Shown: piece by piece, positions 1 through 8,107 of the stretch
Position numbering within the stretch: the stretch's first letter is position 1
Layout of the letters: the number at the start of each line of letters is the position of its first letter
NCBI GenBank assembly: GCA_902805665.1
Contig: CADCTB010000208.1
Coordinates: 1 to 40,509, forward strand
Reading direction: 5' to 3'
Length of the DNA stretch: 40,509 bases
DNA from: an uncultured Acidimicrobiales bacterium
GTDB taxonomy: Bacteria > Actinomycetota > Acidimicrobiia > Acidimicrobiales > AC-14
Translations under genes and position numbers: made by a program
Notes under the pieces: model-generated
Told to the model about the DNA's origin: nothing
Databases searched by the model: none
Seen by the model: only the letters and a program-made list of their open reading frames with translations

Positions 1-449
1 ATGGCGAGGGCGGCGTGGGGGTACCCGCTGGCGTGCCGGGAGGCCAGCAGCGGCGCCATCCCGGATTCCAGAGCGGCGAACGGCAGGGGGATGCCGATGA
101 GCCCGGTGGAACAGACCAGGACCTCCTCGGGCTGGCAGCCGAGACCTTCGGCGACGAGGGCACACGTGCGCTCGGCGTGCTCGCGTCCGGTGACACCCGT
201 GGCCGCGTTGGCGTTGCCGCTGTTGATCACGACTGCGGACGCGTAGCCCCCGGTGGCCTCGAGGTGGGCCCGGGTGACCTGCACCGGAGCAGCCGGGGCC
301 AGGTTCGATGTGAAGACTGCGGCCGCCGGAACCGGGCGCCCGTCGGCCGTGGCCACGAGGGCCAGGTCCGGCTCGCCACTCTCCTTGATCCCGCACGCCA
401 CCCCCGACGCCACAAAGCCGGGGACGTGCTCGGTCACTGGATCCGTCAC
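1..449 (-). CDS. argJ: Bifunctional glutamate N-acetyltransferase/ornithine acetyltransferase ArgJ, N-terminal part
   Basis: ArgJ moves the acetyl group from N-acetylornithine to glutamate, so it both makes N-acetylglutamate and releases ornithine in arginine synthesis. The window holds about the first 149 codons; the rest lies beyond the left edge. Visible signatures are a segment reading VINSGNANAATG and, near residue 115, CSTGLIG, whose Thr-Gly forms the oxyanion hole in this family. The self-cleavage threonine lies outside the window. The start is a GTG overlapping the argC TGA by 4 bases (GTGA), so translation is probably coupled to argC. Truncation by the window edge is the only uncertainty. 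Confidence 0.93.
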   Translation of the reverse strand, partial: MTDPVTEHVPGFVASGVACGIKESGEPDLALVATADGRPVPAAAVFTSNLAPAAPVQVTRAHLEATGGYASAVVINSGNANAATGVTGREHAERTCALVAEGLGCQPEEVLVCSTGLIGIPLPFAALESGMAPLLASRHASGYPHAALA

Positions 450-1468
450 GGATACACCCCGATCGAGGAAAGGCCGGCAGTCTCGTCGAGGCCCAGGAGG
501 AGGTTGGCGCACTGCACCGCCTGCCCCGACGCCCCCTTGACCAGGTTGTCCAGGGCGGCCAGGACGAGGATCCATCCGGTGCGCTCGTCGTAGCGGGCCG
601 AGAGGTGCACGGCGTTCGATCCCCAGGTGGCCTTGGTCGAGGGGCTGGCGGCCGACACCACCACGAACGGCTCGCCGGCGTAGGCGCCGGCCAGCAGGCC
701 CAGGATCTCCTCCGTCGACGGCGTGGTGCCGGGCGCCGGGCGGGCGTAGCAGGTGGCCAGGATGCCCCGGGTCATGGGCGCGAGGTGCGGGGTGAACAGG
801 AGGGATGCGCCGACCGACTGCTCCATCTCCGGCGTGTGGCGGTGGTCGAGCAGGCCGTAGGCGGTGAAGTCCTGGTTGGCGGTCCCGAAGTGGGTGCCGT
901 GCTTGAGGGCCCGGCCGGCGCCGGAGACGCCGCTCGCCGCGTCCACGATGATGCCCGTGGTCTCGATTGCACCGGCCGCCGTCAGCGGCGCCAGGGCCAG
1001 GGCGGCCGCCGTGGGGTAGCACCCGGCGGACGCCACGGCGTCGACCTTGGCGATGTGGTCCCGATGGAGTTCGGGGAGCCCGTAGGCGAACCGGTCGAGC
1101 AGGTCCGGTGCCACGTGCTCCTCGCCGTACCAGCGCTCGTACACGGCCGGGTCGCGCAGCCGGAAGTCGGCCCCCAGGTCGACGACCTTCACCCCGGCGC
1201 CGAGCAGGGCAGGCATGAGCCGCTGCGACGCCCCGTGGGGGAGGGCCAGGAAGACCAGTTCGACGTCGGTCACCAGCGCGGGATCGAACGGCTCGAACGC
1301 CAGTCCGGGGTAGCCGGCGGCCAGGCTCGGATAGAGCGCGCCGACTAGTGTCCCCGCCTGGGTGTCGCCCGTCGCCCACGCCACATCCAGGTCGGGATGG
1401 GAGTGGCACAGGCGGAGGAGCTCGGCTCCCGCATAGCCCGACGCTCCGACGACCCCGACCCGAACCAC
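446..1468 (-). CDS. argC: N-acetyl-gamma-glutamyl-phosphate reductase ArgC
   Basis: ArgC reduces N-acetylglutamyl phosphate to the semialdehyde with NADPH in arginine synthesis. The product is about 340 aa, normal for the family. It has the N-terminal nucleotide-binding loop GASGYAG near residues 8-14 and the catalytic cysteine in ASAGCYPT at about residue 150. The frame opens further upstream to a TTG at 1504. The GTG at 1468 is preferred because it places the Rossmann strand right at the N-terminus, as in homologues, and because a promoter ends exactly 7 bases upstream, which would make the mRNA leaderless. It is first in an argC-argJ operon, probably repressed by ArgR through an ARG box. 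Confidence 0.95.
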   Translation of the reverse strand: MVRVGVVGASGYAGAELLRLCHSHPDLDVAWATGDTQAGTLVGALYPSLAAGYPGLAFEPFDPALVTDVELVFLALPHGASQRLMPALLGAGVKVVDLGADFRLRDPAVYERWYGEEHVAPDLLDRFAYGLPELHRDHIAKVDAVASAGCYPTAAALALAPLTAAGAIETTGIIVDAASGVSGAGRALKHGTHFGTANQDFTAYGLLDHRHTPEMEQSVGASLLFTPHLAPMTRGILATCYARPAPGTTPSTEEILGLLAGAYAGEPFVVVSAASPSTKATWGSNAVHLSARYDERTGWILVLAALDNLVKGASGQAVQCANLLLGLDETAGLSSIGVYP

Positions 1469-1475
1469 GGGACTG

Positions 1476-1504
1476 ATGATACACAATGATGAATAATCAT
1501 TCAA
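1476..1504 (-). promoter_or_regulatory. argC promoter (-35 TTGAAT, 17 bp spacer, -10 TATCAT)
   Basis: On the minus strand a -35 TTGAAT (1504-1499) and a -10 TATCAT (1481-1476) are separated by exactly 17 bases. Each hexamer is close to the sigma-70/SigA consensus. Only 7 bases lie between the -10 and the argC GTG, so transcription should begin at or next to the start codon, and no SD sequence is present. The prediction is a leaderless transcript. The start point itself is inferred. Confidence 0.75.
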
Positions 1505-1935
1505 CCCGATGGGGTTTGGCCCTGGCCCTTGCCGCTGTCCTCGGCGTGTCGTGCGGCGGCGGATCCGACGACGGTGCTGCCACCAACAAGGCCGACTGGG
1601 AGAAGAAGCACGCCAGCGCGGTGAAGGTGGTCAGCGAGGACATCGACAGGTCCGTCCAGGCGCTGAACGCCGGCCAGCGTCCGGTGGTGCTGTCGGAGTG
1701 CACCCAACTCAAGGACGACCTGGCCGACGCCAAGAAGGCGGTTCCCGTGCCCGACCCCGCGGTCGACGCCGCTCTCAGCAGCGCACTGGCCGCCACGGAG
1801 ACGGCGATGAACACCTGTGTCGAAGGTGGCCGTGTGGCCAGCGACGCCTCCATCGTCGAGAAGGCCCAGCGGGAGATGAAGACGGCCCGCGAACAATACG
1901 ACGCCGCGCAGAAGGCCATCGAGGCCTGGCAGTAA
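1486..1935 (+). CDS. Putative small lipoprotein of unknown function
   Basis: This 149-residue product is not recognised as a named family. It has a short N-terminus, a hydrophobic stretch (about residues 10-21) and then GVSC followed by GGGSDDG, which resembles a lipoprotein signal with the lipid-bearing cysteine at residue 23. The -3 position is Gly instead of the usual Leu, so the lipobox is imperfect. The mature part is hydrophilic, mostly helical by eye, and holds two further cysteines that could form a disulfide. Two start ATGs stand in tandem (1486, 1489) and both overlap the ARG box. It is divergent from argC and convergent with pheT, 12 bases apart. Confidence 0.7.
   Translation: MMNNHSTRWGLALALAAVLGVSCGGGSDDGAATNKADWEKKHASAVKVVSEDIDRSVQALNAGQRPVVLSECTQLKDDLADAKKAVPVPDPAVDAALSSALAATETAMNTCVEGGRVASDASIVEKAQREMKTAREQYDAAQKAIEAWQ
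1488..1505. promoter_or_regulatory. ARG box (ArgR operator)
   Basis: The 14 bases TGAATAATCATTCA (1490-1503) fit the ArgR consensus TGAATwwwwATTCA in both arms and differ only at one central position. The box overlaps the argC -35 hexamer and spacer, the usual place for repression. It also lies over the first codons of the divergent lipoprotein gene. Binding by ArgR is inferred; no argR gene is in the window. Confidence 0.82.
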
Positions 1936-1947
1936 GAGACCGGGCGC

Positions 1948-4302
1948 TCAGCCCCGCAGGCGGGCCGGATGCGTGGATGTCACCGCGTCTATCGCTCGCA
2001 GCCGCAGGGCGGTGAGCTCGTCCTCGGTGAGGGTGTGGTCGAGGGCCGAGAACCGCAGTCGCCAGGCCAGGCTGCGCTCGCCCTCCAGCGACGGGCTGCG
2101 GAAGACGTCGAACAGCTCGATCCGCTCGAGCACGTCGCCGGCGGCCCGGCTCAGCGTCCGCTCGACCGCGGCCGCGGGCACCGTCTCCTCGACGACGAAC
2201 GCCAGGTCGATGTCGGCGGACGGGAACCGACTGATCGGCCGGTGGATGGCGGGCCGGCGGGGCGACGCCAGGAGGGCGCCCAGGTCGAGCTCGAACCAGC
2301 CCACCCGTCCCTCGATGGCATAGGCGGCCAGGACCTGCGGGTCGACCTCTCCGATTCCGCCCACCGGCCGGCCGCCGGCCAGGACCCGGGCGCTCCGGGT
2401 GGGATGAAGGCCGGGCAACGAGGTGGTCTCGAGGGCCACGTCGACCAGTCGCATGCCGTCGGTGAGCACGTTCCAGATCCGAACGGCGTCCTGGGCGTCG
2501 CCCCCGCCGAGGGCCACGGCCAGGTGCTCCGGCTCGTTCGGCAGCTGCTCGCCGGGCGGTGGGAGCAGGAAGATGTGACCGATCTCGAACAGGCCGACGT
2601 CGGGGCGGCGGTGACCGGCGTTGGACGCGATCGCCCGGAGGAGCCCGGGCAGCAGTGACGGCCGCAGCAGCGACTCCTCGGCGGCCAACGGGTTCTCCAC
2701 CTCGACGGCGTCGGGCGGCAGCCCGGCCCGGGCCAGATCCTCGGCGGCGAGGAACGAGGTGGCCCACGCCTCGGACAAACCGGCGCCGACGAGGATCTCG
2801 CGGGCCCGCCGCCGATCGCGCTGGTACGCCGAGAGCCCGCCCACCTTGGTGATGGCCGGCATGGTGCGGGCGATCCGGGTGTAGCCGTGGTGGCGGGCCA
2901 CCTCCTCGATCACGTCGATCTCCCGCTCGCAGTCCGGCCGCCAGGAGGGGACGTCGACCCGGAAGTCCCCGTCGCCGGTGGGCGTAGAGCGGAAGCCGAT
3001 CGGCTGCAGGTAGCCCGAGACGTCGGCCGGCGACAGCCCGGTGCCCAGGATGGCGTTGACCCGGCTCGTCCGCAGCACCACGCGGGCCGGCCTCGGCAGG
3101 TCGCCCCGCACGTCGACGCTCGGGCCGGCCACCGTCGCGCCGGCCACCTCGCCCGCCAGCTGGCAGAAACGGGCCACGGCGCGGTTCACGCCGTCGGGAT
3201 CGACGCCACGCTCGAAGCGCACCGACGCCTCTGTCCGCAACCCGAGCCGCTTCGACGTCCGCGCCACCGCCACAGGGTCGAACCAGGCCGCCTCCAGGGC
3301 CACTGTGGTGGTGGCCGCGCTGATCTCGCTCGACGCCCCACCCATGACGCCGGCGATTCCCACCGCCGCTCCGTTGGCGTCGCAGATGAGGCAGTCGTCG
3401 GGCCCCAGAGCGCGCTCGACGTCGTCGAGGGTCACGAGGGTCTCCCCATCGCGCGCCCGGCGCACCAGCAGTCCGCCGCCCGGAAGCCGGTCGAGGTCGT
3501 AGGGATGGTTGGGCTGGCCCAGCTCGAGCATCACGTAGTTCGACACGTCGACGATGTTGTTGATCGGCCGCATGCCGGCCAGCGTCAACCGCTGGGCCAT
3601 CCACTGCGGCGAGGCGCCGATGCTGACGCCCGACAGGACCGTGCCGGTGAACTGCGGACAGAGGTCCGGCGCCTCGACCACGACCGACACCGTGGCCCCG
3701 TACTCGCCGCCGGCGGGCGCCGGCAGCTCGGGGATCGAGAACGGCACCCCCAGGTGGGCCGCCAGGTCCCGTGCCACCCCCGCCACCGAGAGGGCGTCGG
3801 GCCGGTTCGGGGTGACGTCGAGGTCGAAGACCACGTCGGCCGCGATGCCGAGCGCCTCGGTGAGAGGCGTGCCGGGCGCCAGCTCGGCGTCGAGGATCAT
3901 GATCCCCTCGCCGTCGGCGCTGAGGGCCAGCTCGGCCCCGGAGCACAGCATGCCGTTCGACCACTGACCGCGGACGTTGCGCCGCCCGATCTGCATCCCT
4001 CCGGGCAGCCGGGCGCCGACCGGCGCCAAGGGGACGAGATCGCCTGCCGCGAAGTTGAACGCCCCGCACACGATCTGCAGGTCGGCGCCGTCACCGGCGT
4101 CGACGTCGACCACCTGGACCTTGTCGGCGTTGGGGTGGGGCCGGGTGGCCAGCACCCGAGCGACGATCACGTCGCCCAGGCCCTCCCCGAAGGTTTCCAT
4201 GCCCTCCACGACCAGGCCCAGCCCCGAAAGAGCCGCGGCCAGGTCAGCGGGGTGGCCGGAGATGGGCGCGAAGTCACGAAGCCAAGAAAGCGGGACGCGC
4301 AT
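1948..4302 (-). CDS. pheT: Phenylalanine-tRNA ligase beta subunit PheT
   Basis: PheT is the large subunit of the alpha2-beta2 enzyme that charges tRNA-Phe. At 784 aa it has bacterial length. The N-terminus MRVPLSWLRDF is typical and leads into an EMAP-like tRNA-binding domain (about residues 40-150, including NADKVQV and NGMLCSGAEL). The B3/B4 editing region and the B5 domain follow, and the C-terminus ends in a ferredoxin-fold anticodon-binding domain starting around FPSADIDLAFVV. It follows pheS in the same operon but, unlike its neighbours, with a 166-base gap. Confidence 0.97.
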   Translation of the reverse strand: MRVPLSWLRDFAPISGHPADLAAALSGLGLVVEGMETFGEGLGDVIVARVLATRPHPNADKVQVVDVDAGDGADLQIVCGAFNFAAGDLVPLAPVGARLPGGMQIGRRNVRGQWSNGMLCSGAELALSADGEGIMILDAELAPGTPLTEALGIAADVVFDLDVTPNRPDALSVAGVARDLAAHLGVPFSIPELPAPAGGEYGATVSVVVEAPDLCPQFTGTVLSGVSIGASPQWMAQRLTLAGMRPINNIVDVSNYVMLELGQPNHPYDLDRLPGGGLLVRRARDGETLVTLDDVERALGPDDCLICDANGAAVGIAGVMGGASSEISAATTTVALEAAWFDPVAVARTSKRLGLRTEASVRFERGVDPDGVNRAVARFCQLAGEVAGATVAGPSVDVRGDLPRPARVVLRTSRVNAILGTGLSPADVSGYLQPIGFRSTPTGDGDFRVDVPSWRPDCEREIDVIEEVARHHGYTRIARTMPAITKVGGLSAYQRDRRRAREILVGAGLSEAWATSFLAAEDLARAGLPPDAVEVENPLAAEESLLRPSLLPGLLRAIASNAGHRRPDVGLFEIGHIFLLPPPGEQLPNEPEHLAVALGGGDAQDAVRIWNVLTDGMRLVDVALETTSLPGLHPTRSARVLAGGRPVGGIGEVDPQVLAAYAIEGRVGWFELDLGALLASPRRPAIHRPISRFPSADIDLAFVVEETVPAAAVERTLSRAAGDVLERIELFDVFRSPSLEGERSLAWRLRFSALDHTLTEDELTALRLRAIDAVTSTHPARLRG

Positions 4303-4387
4303 CAGACGGAACCGCCAGGAATGGCGGCGGCTGCGAGCGCCGCCAGAGGCGGCCCCCCCAGCTGCCGGCCAGGAGATGAACGGCGGA

Positions 4388-4412
4388 GGCGGTCCGGCTC
4401 GGCCGGACCGCC
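4388..4412. repeat. Perfect inverted repeat in the pheS-pheT gap
   Basis: GGCGGTCCGGC and its exact complement flank a 3-base loop (TCG), an 11 bp stem. It lies in the 166-base gap (4303-4468) between pheS and pheT, inside an operon otherwise packed with overlapping genes. The rest of the gap is GC-rich and contains a purine-rich run of GAGCGA-type words near 4435-4458. No coding capacity is apparent and no T-tract follows the stem on either strand, so an intrinsic terminator is unlikely. Confidence 0.7.
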
Positions 4413-4468
4413 GGAGCGCGAATAGCTCGCCCGAGCGGAGTGAGCGAAGCGAACGAGCAAGGGCGAAA

Positions 4469-5518
4469 TCAGAATTGCTCCAGGAACCGGATGTCGTTGG
4501 CGATGAAGTGGCGGATGTCGTCGATGTCGTGGCGCATCATGGCGCAGCGGTCGATCCCGAAGCCGAAGGCGAAGCCGGAGTACTCCTCGGGGTCGATGCC
4601 GGCGGCGGCGAACACGTTGGGGTCCACCATCCCGCAGCCGCCCAGCTCGATCCAGCCCGACTGCGAGCAGACCCGGCAGCCCCGACCCTCGCAGAAGATG
4701 CAGCTGACCTCGAACTCCGCCGAGGGCTCGGTGAAGGGGAAGAACGACGGCCGCAGGCGGGAGTGGATGTTCGGGCCGAAGTACGCGCTGGTGAACGCCT
4801 CGATGGTGCCGGCCAGGTCGCCGAAGGTGATGCCGCGGTCGACGACGAGGCCCTCGATCTGATGGAACACCGGCAGGTGCCGGGCATCGGGGGTGTCCCG
4901 GCGATAACAGCGGCCCGGCGCCACGATGTAGATGGGCGGCGGCTGGCTCTGCATCACCCGGATCTGCACCGGCGACGTGTGGGTCCGGAGCAGGGTGGAC
5001 TCGGCCGCCCCCAGTCGCACGTAGAGGGTGTCCCACATGCTGCGGGCCGGATGGGCGGGCGGCATGTTGAGAGCCTCGAAGTTGTACCAGTCGGTCTCCA
5101 CCTCGGGACCCTCGGCCACCTCGTAGCCCATGGCCACGAACAGGTCCTCGAGCTCGTCGCGGGCCTGGGTCACGAGGTGGCGGTGCCCTCGGGTGGCGTG
5201 CCGTCGCTCGATGACCTCGGTGAGGTCGAGCCGCTCGGCCTCGATCCGGGCCGCACGCTCCCCGGCCGCCAGCTTCTCGGCCCGGTCGGCGACCGCAGCC
5301 TGCACCCGGCTGCGGGCGGCGTTGATCGACCGGCCGGCTTCCTTGCGCTCCTCCACGTCCAGCTGGCCGAGCCGGGAGTTGAGGAGGGCCAGCGCCGAGC
5401 GCTTCCCGCCGACGAGCTCCTGTTCGACGAGGCGAAGCTCGGCCACCGACCGCGCCGCGGCGACGCGCCCCAGTCCGTCGGCCTCGACCGCCGCTACTTC
5501 GTCGGCGAGGGCGGTCAC
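4469..5518 (-). CDS. pheS: Phenylalanine-tRNA ligase alpha subunit PheS
   Basis: PheS is the catalytic subunit that activates phenylalanine. The 349 aa product starts with the family's coiled-coil tRNA-binding arm (about residues 1-90). The class II core then shows motif 1 around MGYEVAEGPEVETD, motif 2 in GRCYRRDTPDARHLPVFHQ, and motif 3 in FGFGIDRCAMMRHDI near the C-terminus. The GTG start overlaps the TGA of the upstream histidine kinase gene by 4 bases (GTGA), which fixes the start and implies coupling. Confidence 0.97.
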   Translation of the reverse strand: MTALADEVAAVEADGLGRVAAARSVAELRLVEQELVGGKRSALALLNSRLGQLDVEERKEAGRSINAARSRVQAAVADRAEKLAAGERAARIEAERLDLTEVIERRHATRGHRHLVTQARDELEDLFVAMGYEVAEGPEVETDWYNFEALNMPPAHPARSMWDTLYVRLGAAESTLLRTHTSPVQIRVMQSQPPPIYIVAPGRCYRRDTPDARHLPVFHQIEGLVVDRGITFGDLAGTIEAFTSAYFGPNIHSRLRPSFFPFTEPSAEFEVSCIFCEGRGCRVCSQSGWIELGGCGMVDPNVFAAAGIDPEEYSGFAFGFGIDRCAMMRHDIDDIRHFIANDIRFLEQF

Positions 5519-6570
5519 CGCAGGGCCTCGGGTGGCTCGACCGGCAGCGTGAACCGAAAGACGGATCCCCGGCCGACCTCCGACTCGACGATCAGCCGGC
5601 CGCCATGGGCTTCGACCAGGCCGCGGCTGATCCAGAGCCCCAGTCCCGAGCCGGTCGGCCGGGTCTCGGCTCGGCGGAAGAACTTGGTGAACACCCGGGG
5701 GAGGTCCGAGTCCGGGATGCCCTCACCCTTGTCGGCCACGGCCACCGTGGCCTGCCCGTTCTCGAAGGCGCCCGTGACCCGCATGCTGCGGGGGTCGGCG
5801 TACTTCGCCGCGTTCTCCACCAGGTTGGTGAGCACCTGCTCGATCTTGTCGGGATCCGCGTAGACCTGCGGGAAGTTTTCGGGGAACCGGACGTCGGCCG
5901 CCAGCCGGGTCTCCATCATCCGGACCTTCTCGAGGACGCCGTTGACCAAAGGCACGAGGTCGATCATCTGCCGGCGCAGGACCAGCCGCCCGCTCTCCAG
6001 CCGGCTGATGTCCAGGAGCTCGGTGACCAGGCGGGTCACGCGGTCGGCGTCGTGGTGGACCTGCTCCAGCATCATCCGCTTCTGGTCCTCGCCCAGGCGG
6101 TCCCACCGGTTGAGCAGCAGGCTGGTGTAGCCCTTGACCGACGTCAGCGGCGATCGCAGTTCGTGGCTCACGGTGGAGATGACCTCGATACCGTCGCCCG
6201 CCACCGGCCGCCTCCGGGCGCCGTCGCGCATCATGAGAACCGCACCCGTGAGCCTTCCATCGCCGTCGCGCTCGTACCGGCCGGTGATCAGCGCCCGCAC
6301 CCGGCGACCCCCCGCGCCGCGCAGCCAGACCTCCTGCTCGGGGATGCGGGACACGGAGCGCAGCCGGGCAGAGGGGTGCCACCCCTGCGCCACCAGCGAA
6401 CGCCCATCGGAGTCCCGGGGCTCGAGGATCTCCGACAGGAGCCGGCCGACAAGCTCGTCGGTGCGGTGGCCGGTGAGCGTGGCCGCAGCCTCATTGGCCG
6501 ACCGGACCCGGCACTCGCCGTCGACCTCGAGCACGGCATCCGGCAGCCGGTCGATCGGCAGCGCACTCAT
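5515..6570 (-). CDS. Cytosolic PAS-domain sensor histidine kinase
   Basis: This 351 aa protein has a PAS-type sensor domain (about residues 5-115), a HisKA dimerisation domain with the phosphoacceptor His near residue 136 in STVSHELRSPLTS, and a HATPase_c domain. The latter shows an N box around residues 249-254 (NLVENA), a G1 box (ADKGEGIP, about 279-286) and a G2 box (GSGLGL, about 307-312). No transmembrane segment or signal peptide is visible, so it should sense an internal cue. The ATG at 6570 overlaps the trmH stop by 4 bases, and its own stop overlaps pheS. No response regulator is adjacent, so it is an orphan kinase embedded in a translation operon. The ligand and partner are unknown. 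Confidence 0.93.
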   Translation of the reverse strand: MSALPIDRLPDAVLEVDGECRVRSANEAAATLTGHRTDELVGRLLSEILEPRDSDGRSLVAQGWHPSARLRSVSRIPEQEVWLRGAGGRRVRALITGRYERDGDGRLTGAVLMMRDGARRRPVAGDGIEVISTVSHELRSPLTSVKGYTSLLLNRWDRLGEDQKRMMLEQVHHDADRVTRLVTELLDISRLESGRLVLRRQMIDLVPLVNGVLEKVRMMETRLAADVRFPENFPQVYADPDKIEQVLTNLVENAAKYADPRSMRVTGAFENGQATVAVADKGEGIPDSDLPRVFTKFFRRAETRPTGSGLGLWISRGLVEAHGGRLIVESEVGRGSVFRFTLPVEPPEALR

Positions 6571-7373
6571 GCAGCTCTTTGGCGGGCGGCCTCGAAGCAA
6601 AGCACGGCCGCCGCCATTCCTACGTTGAGGGACTCGGCCCGACCCTCCATCGGAATCGACACCCATCCGTCGAGCCCGCCGGCCACCGACGCCGGAAGGC
6701 CATGGGCCTCGTTCCCGAGCACCAGCGCGGTCGGAGCGGTGAGGTCGACCTGGTAGTACGGCCGGCCGTCGTCGGCTCGCGTCCCCAGGCGGCGCAGGCC
6801 CCACTCCCCCAGCGTGCCCAGGACCTTCACCGGCTCTCCTCTAGCCACGATCCGTGTGTGGAACAGCGAGCCGGCAGACGCCCGAACACACTTCGGGTTG
6901 TACACGTCGACCGAACCGTCACAGCAGATTATGCCGCCTACTCCGGCCGCCTCCGCGCTGCGCAGCACGGTCCCGAGGTTGCCCGGGTCCCGTACGTCGA
7001 CGCACACCACCACCAGCGACGCCCCGGCGAGCTCGTCGAGGTCCAGGTCGAGGGTGCGGGCGATGGCCAGGACCGGCTGGGGGGTGACCGTGCCCGCCAC
7101 CCGTTCGAGCACTCCGGGGGCCAGGTCGAACACCGGGACGCCGGCCGCGACCGCCCGGGCCACGACAGGAGCGGCGGCCCCGGGCGGCACGAACAGGCAT
7201 TCCAGCGCCACCCCCGAGTCCAGCGCTTCGGCCACCAGCGTCGGTCCCTCGACGACGAACGCCTGCTCCCGGTGCCGCATGGAGGACCGCTCCATCAGCT
7301 GGCGCAGCCGCTTGACCCGGGCCGAGGTGAAGGCGAGCCCCAAGTCCCGCCGCTCGGCCCCGCCCGGTGTCAC
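6567..7373 (-). CDS. TrmH/SpoU-family RNA 2'-O-methyltransferase
   Basis: A 268 aa SPOUT methyltransferase that probably 2'-O-methylates rRNA or tRNA with S-adenosylmethionine. The N-terminal substrate-binding domain contains [17 protein letters not shown]. The C-terminal knotted domain carries all three motifs: [24 protein letters not shown], and [19 protein letters not shown]. The start chosen is the GTG at 7373, which overlaps the rplT TGA by 4 bases (GTGA). Earlier starts in this frame would lie inside rplT. Placement between rplT and pheS is common in Actinobacteria. The exact target nucleotide cannot be read from the sequence. Confidence 0.92.
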   Translation of the reverse strand: MTPGGAERRDLGLAFTSARVKRLRQLMERSSMRHREQAFVVEGPTLVAEALDSGVALECLFVPPGAAAPVVARAVAAGVPVFDLAPGVLERVAGTVTPQPVLAIARTLDLDLDELAGASLVVVCVDVRDPGNLGTVLRSAEAAGVGGIICCDGSVDVYNPKCVRASAGSLFHTRIVARGEPVKVLGTLGEWGLRRLGTRADDGRPYYQVDLTAPTALVLGNEAHGLPASVAGGLDGWVSIPMEGRAESLNVGMAAAVLCFEAARQRAA

Positions 7374-7732
7374 GATGCCTGGCGGCTCTCCTGTGCCAGC
7401 TTGACCAGGCCGGCGAAGGCCGTGGGGTCGGTGACGGCCAGGTCGGCCAGCACCTTGCGGTCGACCTCCACCCCCGCCTCCCGCAGCCCGGAGATGAAGC
7501 GGCTGTAGCTCATGCCGTGCTGACGGCAGCCGGCGTTGATCCGCTGGATCCACAGCTGGCGGAAGTCGCCCTTGCGCGCCCGCCGGTCGCGGTACGCGTA
7601 GTGGAGGGCGTGCATGACCGCCTCGTTGGCGGACTTGTAGCTCCGGCTGCGGTTGCCGTAGTACCCCTTGGCCTGCTCGAGGACGGCGCGATGGTGCTTG
7701 CGGCCGTGAACCGAACGCTTGACCCTGGCCAT
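7370..7732 (-). CDS. rplT: 50S ribosomal protein L20
   Basis: L20 binds 23S rRNA early in large-subunit assembly. The 120 aa protein opens with [20 protein letters not shown] and includes [15 protein letters not shown], both characteristic. The SD AAGGAG stands 7 bases before the ATG at 7732. A second ATG only 2 bases after the SD is out of frame and too close to be the main start. The gene follows rpmI after a 160-base structured gap. L20 autoregulates this operon in some bacteria; that is known of the family, not shown here. Confidence 0.98.
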   Translation of the reverse strand: MARVKRSVHGRKHHRAVLEQAKGYYGNRSRSYKSANEAVMHALHYAYRDRRARKGDFRQLWIQRINAGCRQHGMSYSRFISGLREAGVEVDRKVLADLAVTDPTAFAGLVKLAQESRQAS

Positions 7733-7752
7733 TTCATGGCTCCTTGTTCCTG

Positions 7753-7818
7753 GTAGCGGGCACCCGGGTCCTTCGGACCACGCCCGCTACTGCCGGTGGG
7801 GGCCCCTGCCCCACCGGC
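7753..7818. repeat. Double hairpin element, copy A (rpmI-rplT gap)
   Basis: Two stem-loops stand side by side. The first has a 9 bp outer stem GTAGCGGGC (7753-7761) paired with 7782-7790, enclosing GGTCC-TTC-GGACC (7767-7779). The second is a perfect 10 bp stem GCCGGTGGGG (7792-7801) paired with 7809-7818 around the loop GCCCCTG. A related element occurs at 38327-38412 between aroC and aroK. There is no T-tract. It fills most of the 7733-7892 gap, in which no gene is seen. Confidence 0.75.
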
Positions 7819-7892
7819 GGCGACCTGCGCTACCGGCTCTGGCGGGGGTTGTTGGACTTGACTTCGTACAAGTGGTGCGTAGCGATCAGCCT

Positions 7893-8087
7893 CTAGAGGC
7901 CGAGCATGCGCTTGACCTGGGCCTTGTCGCCGCCGGTGACTTCGGCGGCACGGCCGAGGCGGCGGGTCTTGACCGAGTTCTTCTTCTCCAGCAGGTGGGA
8001 GCGGAACGCCTTGCGCCGCAGAATGCGGCCCGTGCCGGTCACCTTGAACCGCTTGGCGGCGCCGCGGTGGGTCTTCATCTTGGGCAT
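7893..8087 (-). CDS. rpmI: 50S ribosomal protein L35
   Basis: L35 is a small basic protein of the large ribosomal subunit. The 64 aa product reads MPKMKTHRGAAKRFKVTGTG at its N-terminus and continues with the family's RRKAFRSHLLEKK segment, so identity is clear. A strong SD (GGGGAGGAG) precedes the ATG. It sits 20 bases after infC and before rplT, the conserved infC-rpmI-rplT order. Confidence 0.98.
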   Translation of the reverse strand: MPKMKTHRGAAKRFKVTGTGRILRRKAFRSHLLEKKNSVKTRRLGRAAEVTGGDKAQVKRMLGL

Positions 8088-8107
8088 TGCGTTCGTCTCC
8101 TCCCCGC

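Noticed and set aside
446-1504. Long argC form starting at TTG 1504
   Set aside because: It would be translated from within the promoter: the -35 and -10 lie inside this extension, and the family N-terminus matches the GTG at 1468.
1775-4069. Very long open frames antisense to or out of frame with pheT and other genes
   Set aside because: They are arginine, glycine and proline rich, lack family motifs and mirror the high third-position GC of the real genes.
4303-4468. T-box or other riboswitch controlling pheT
   Set aside because: No T-box sequence, no terminator T-tract and only one simple hairpin were found.
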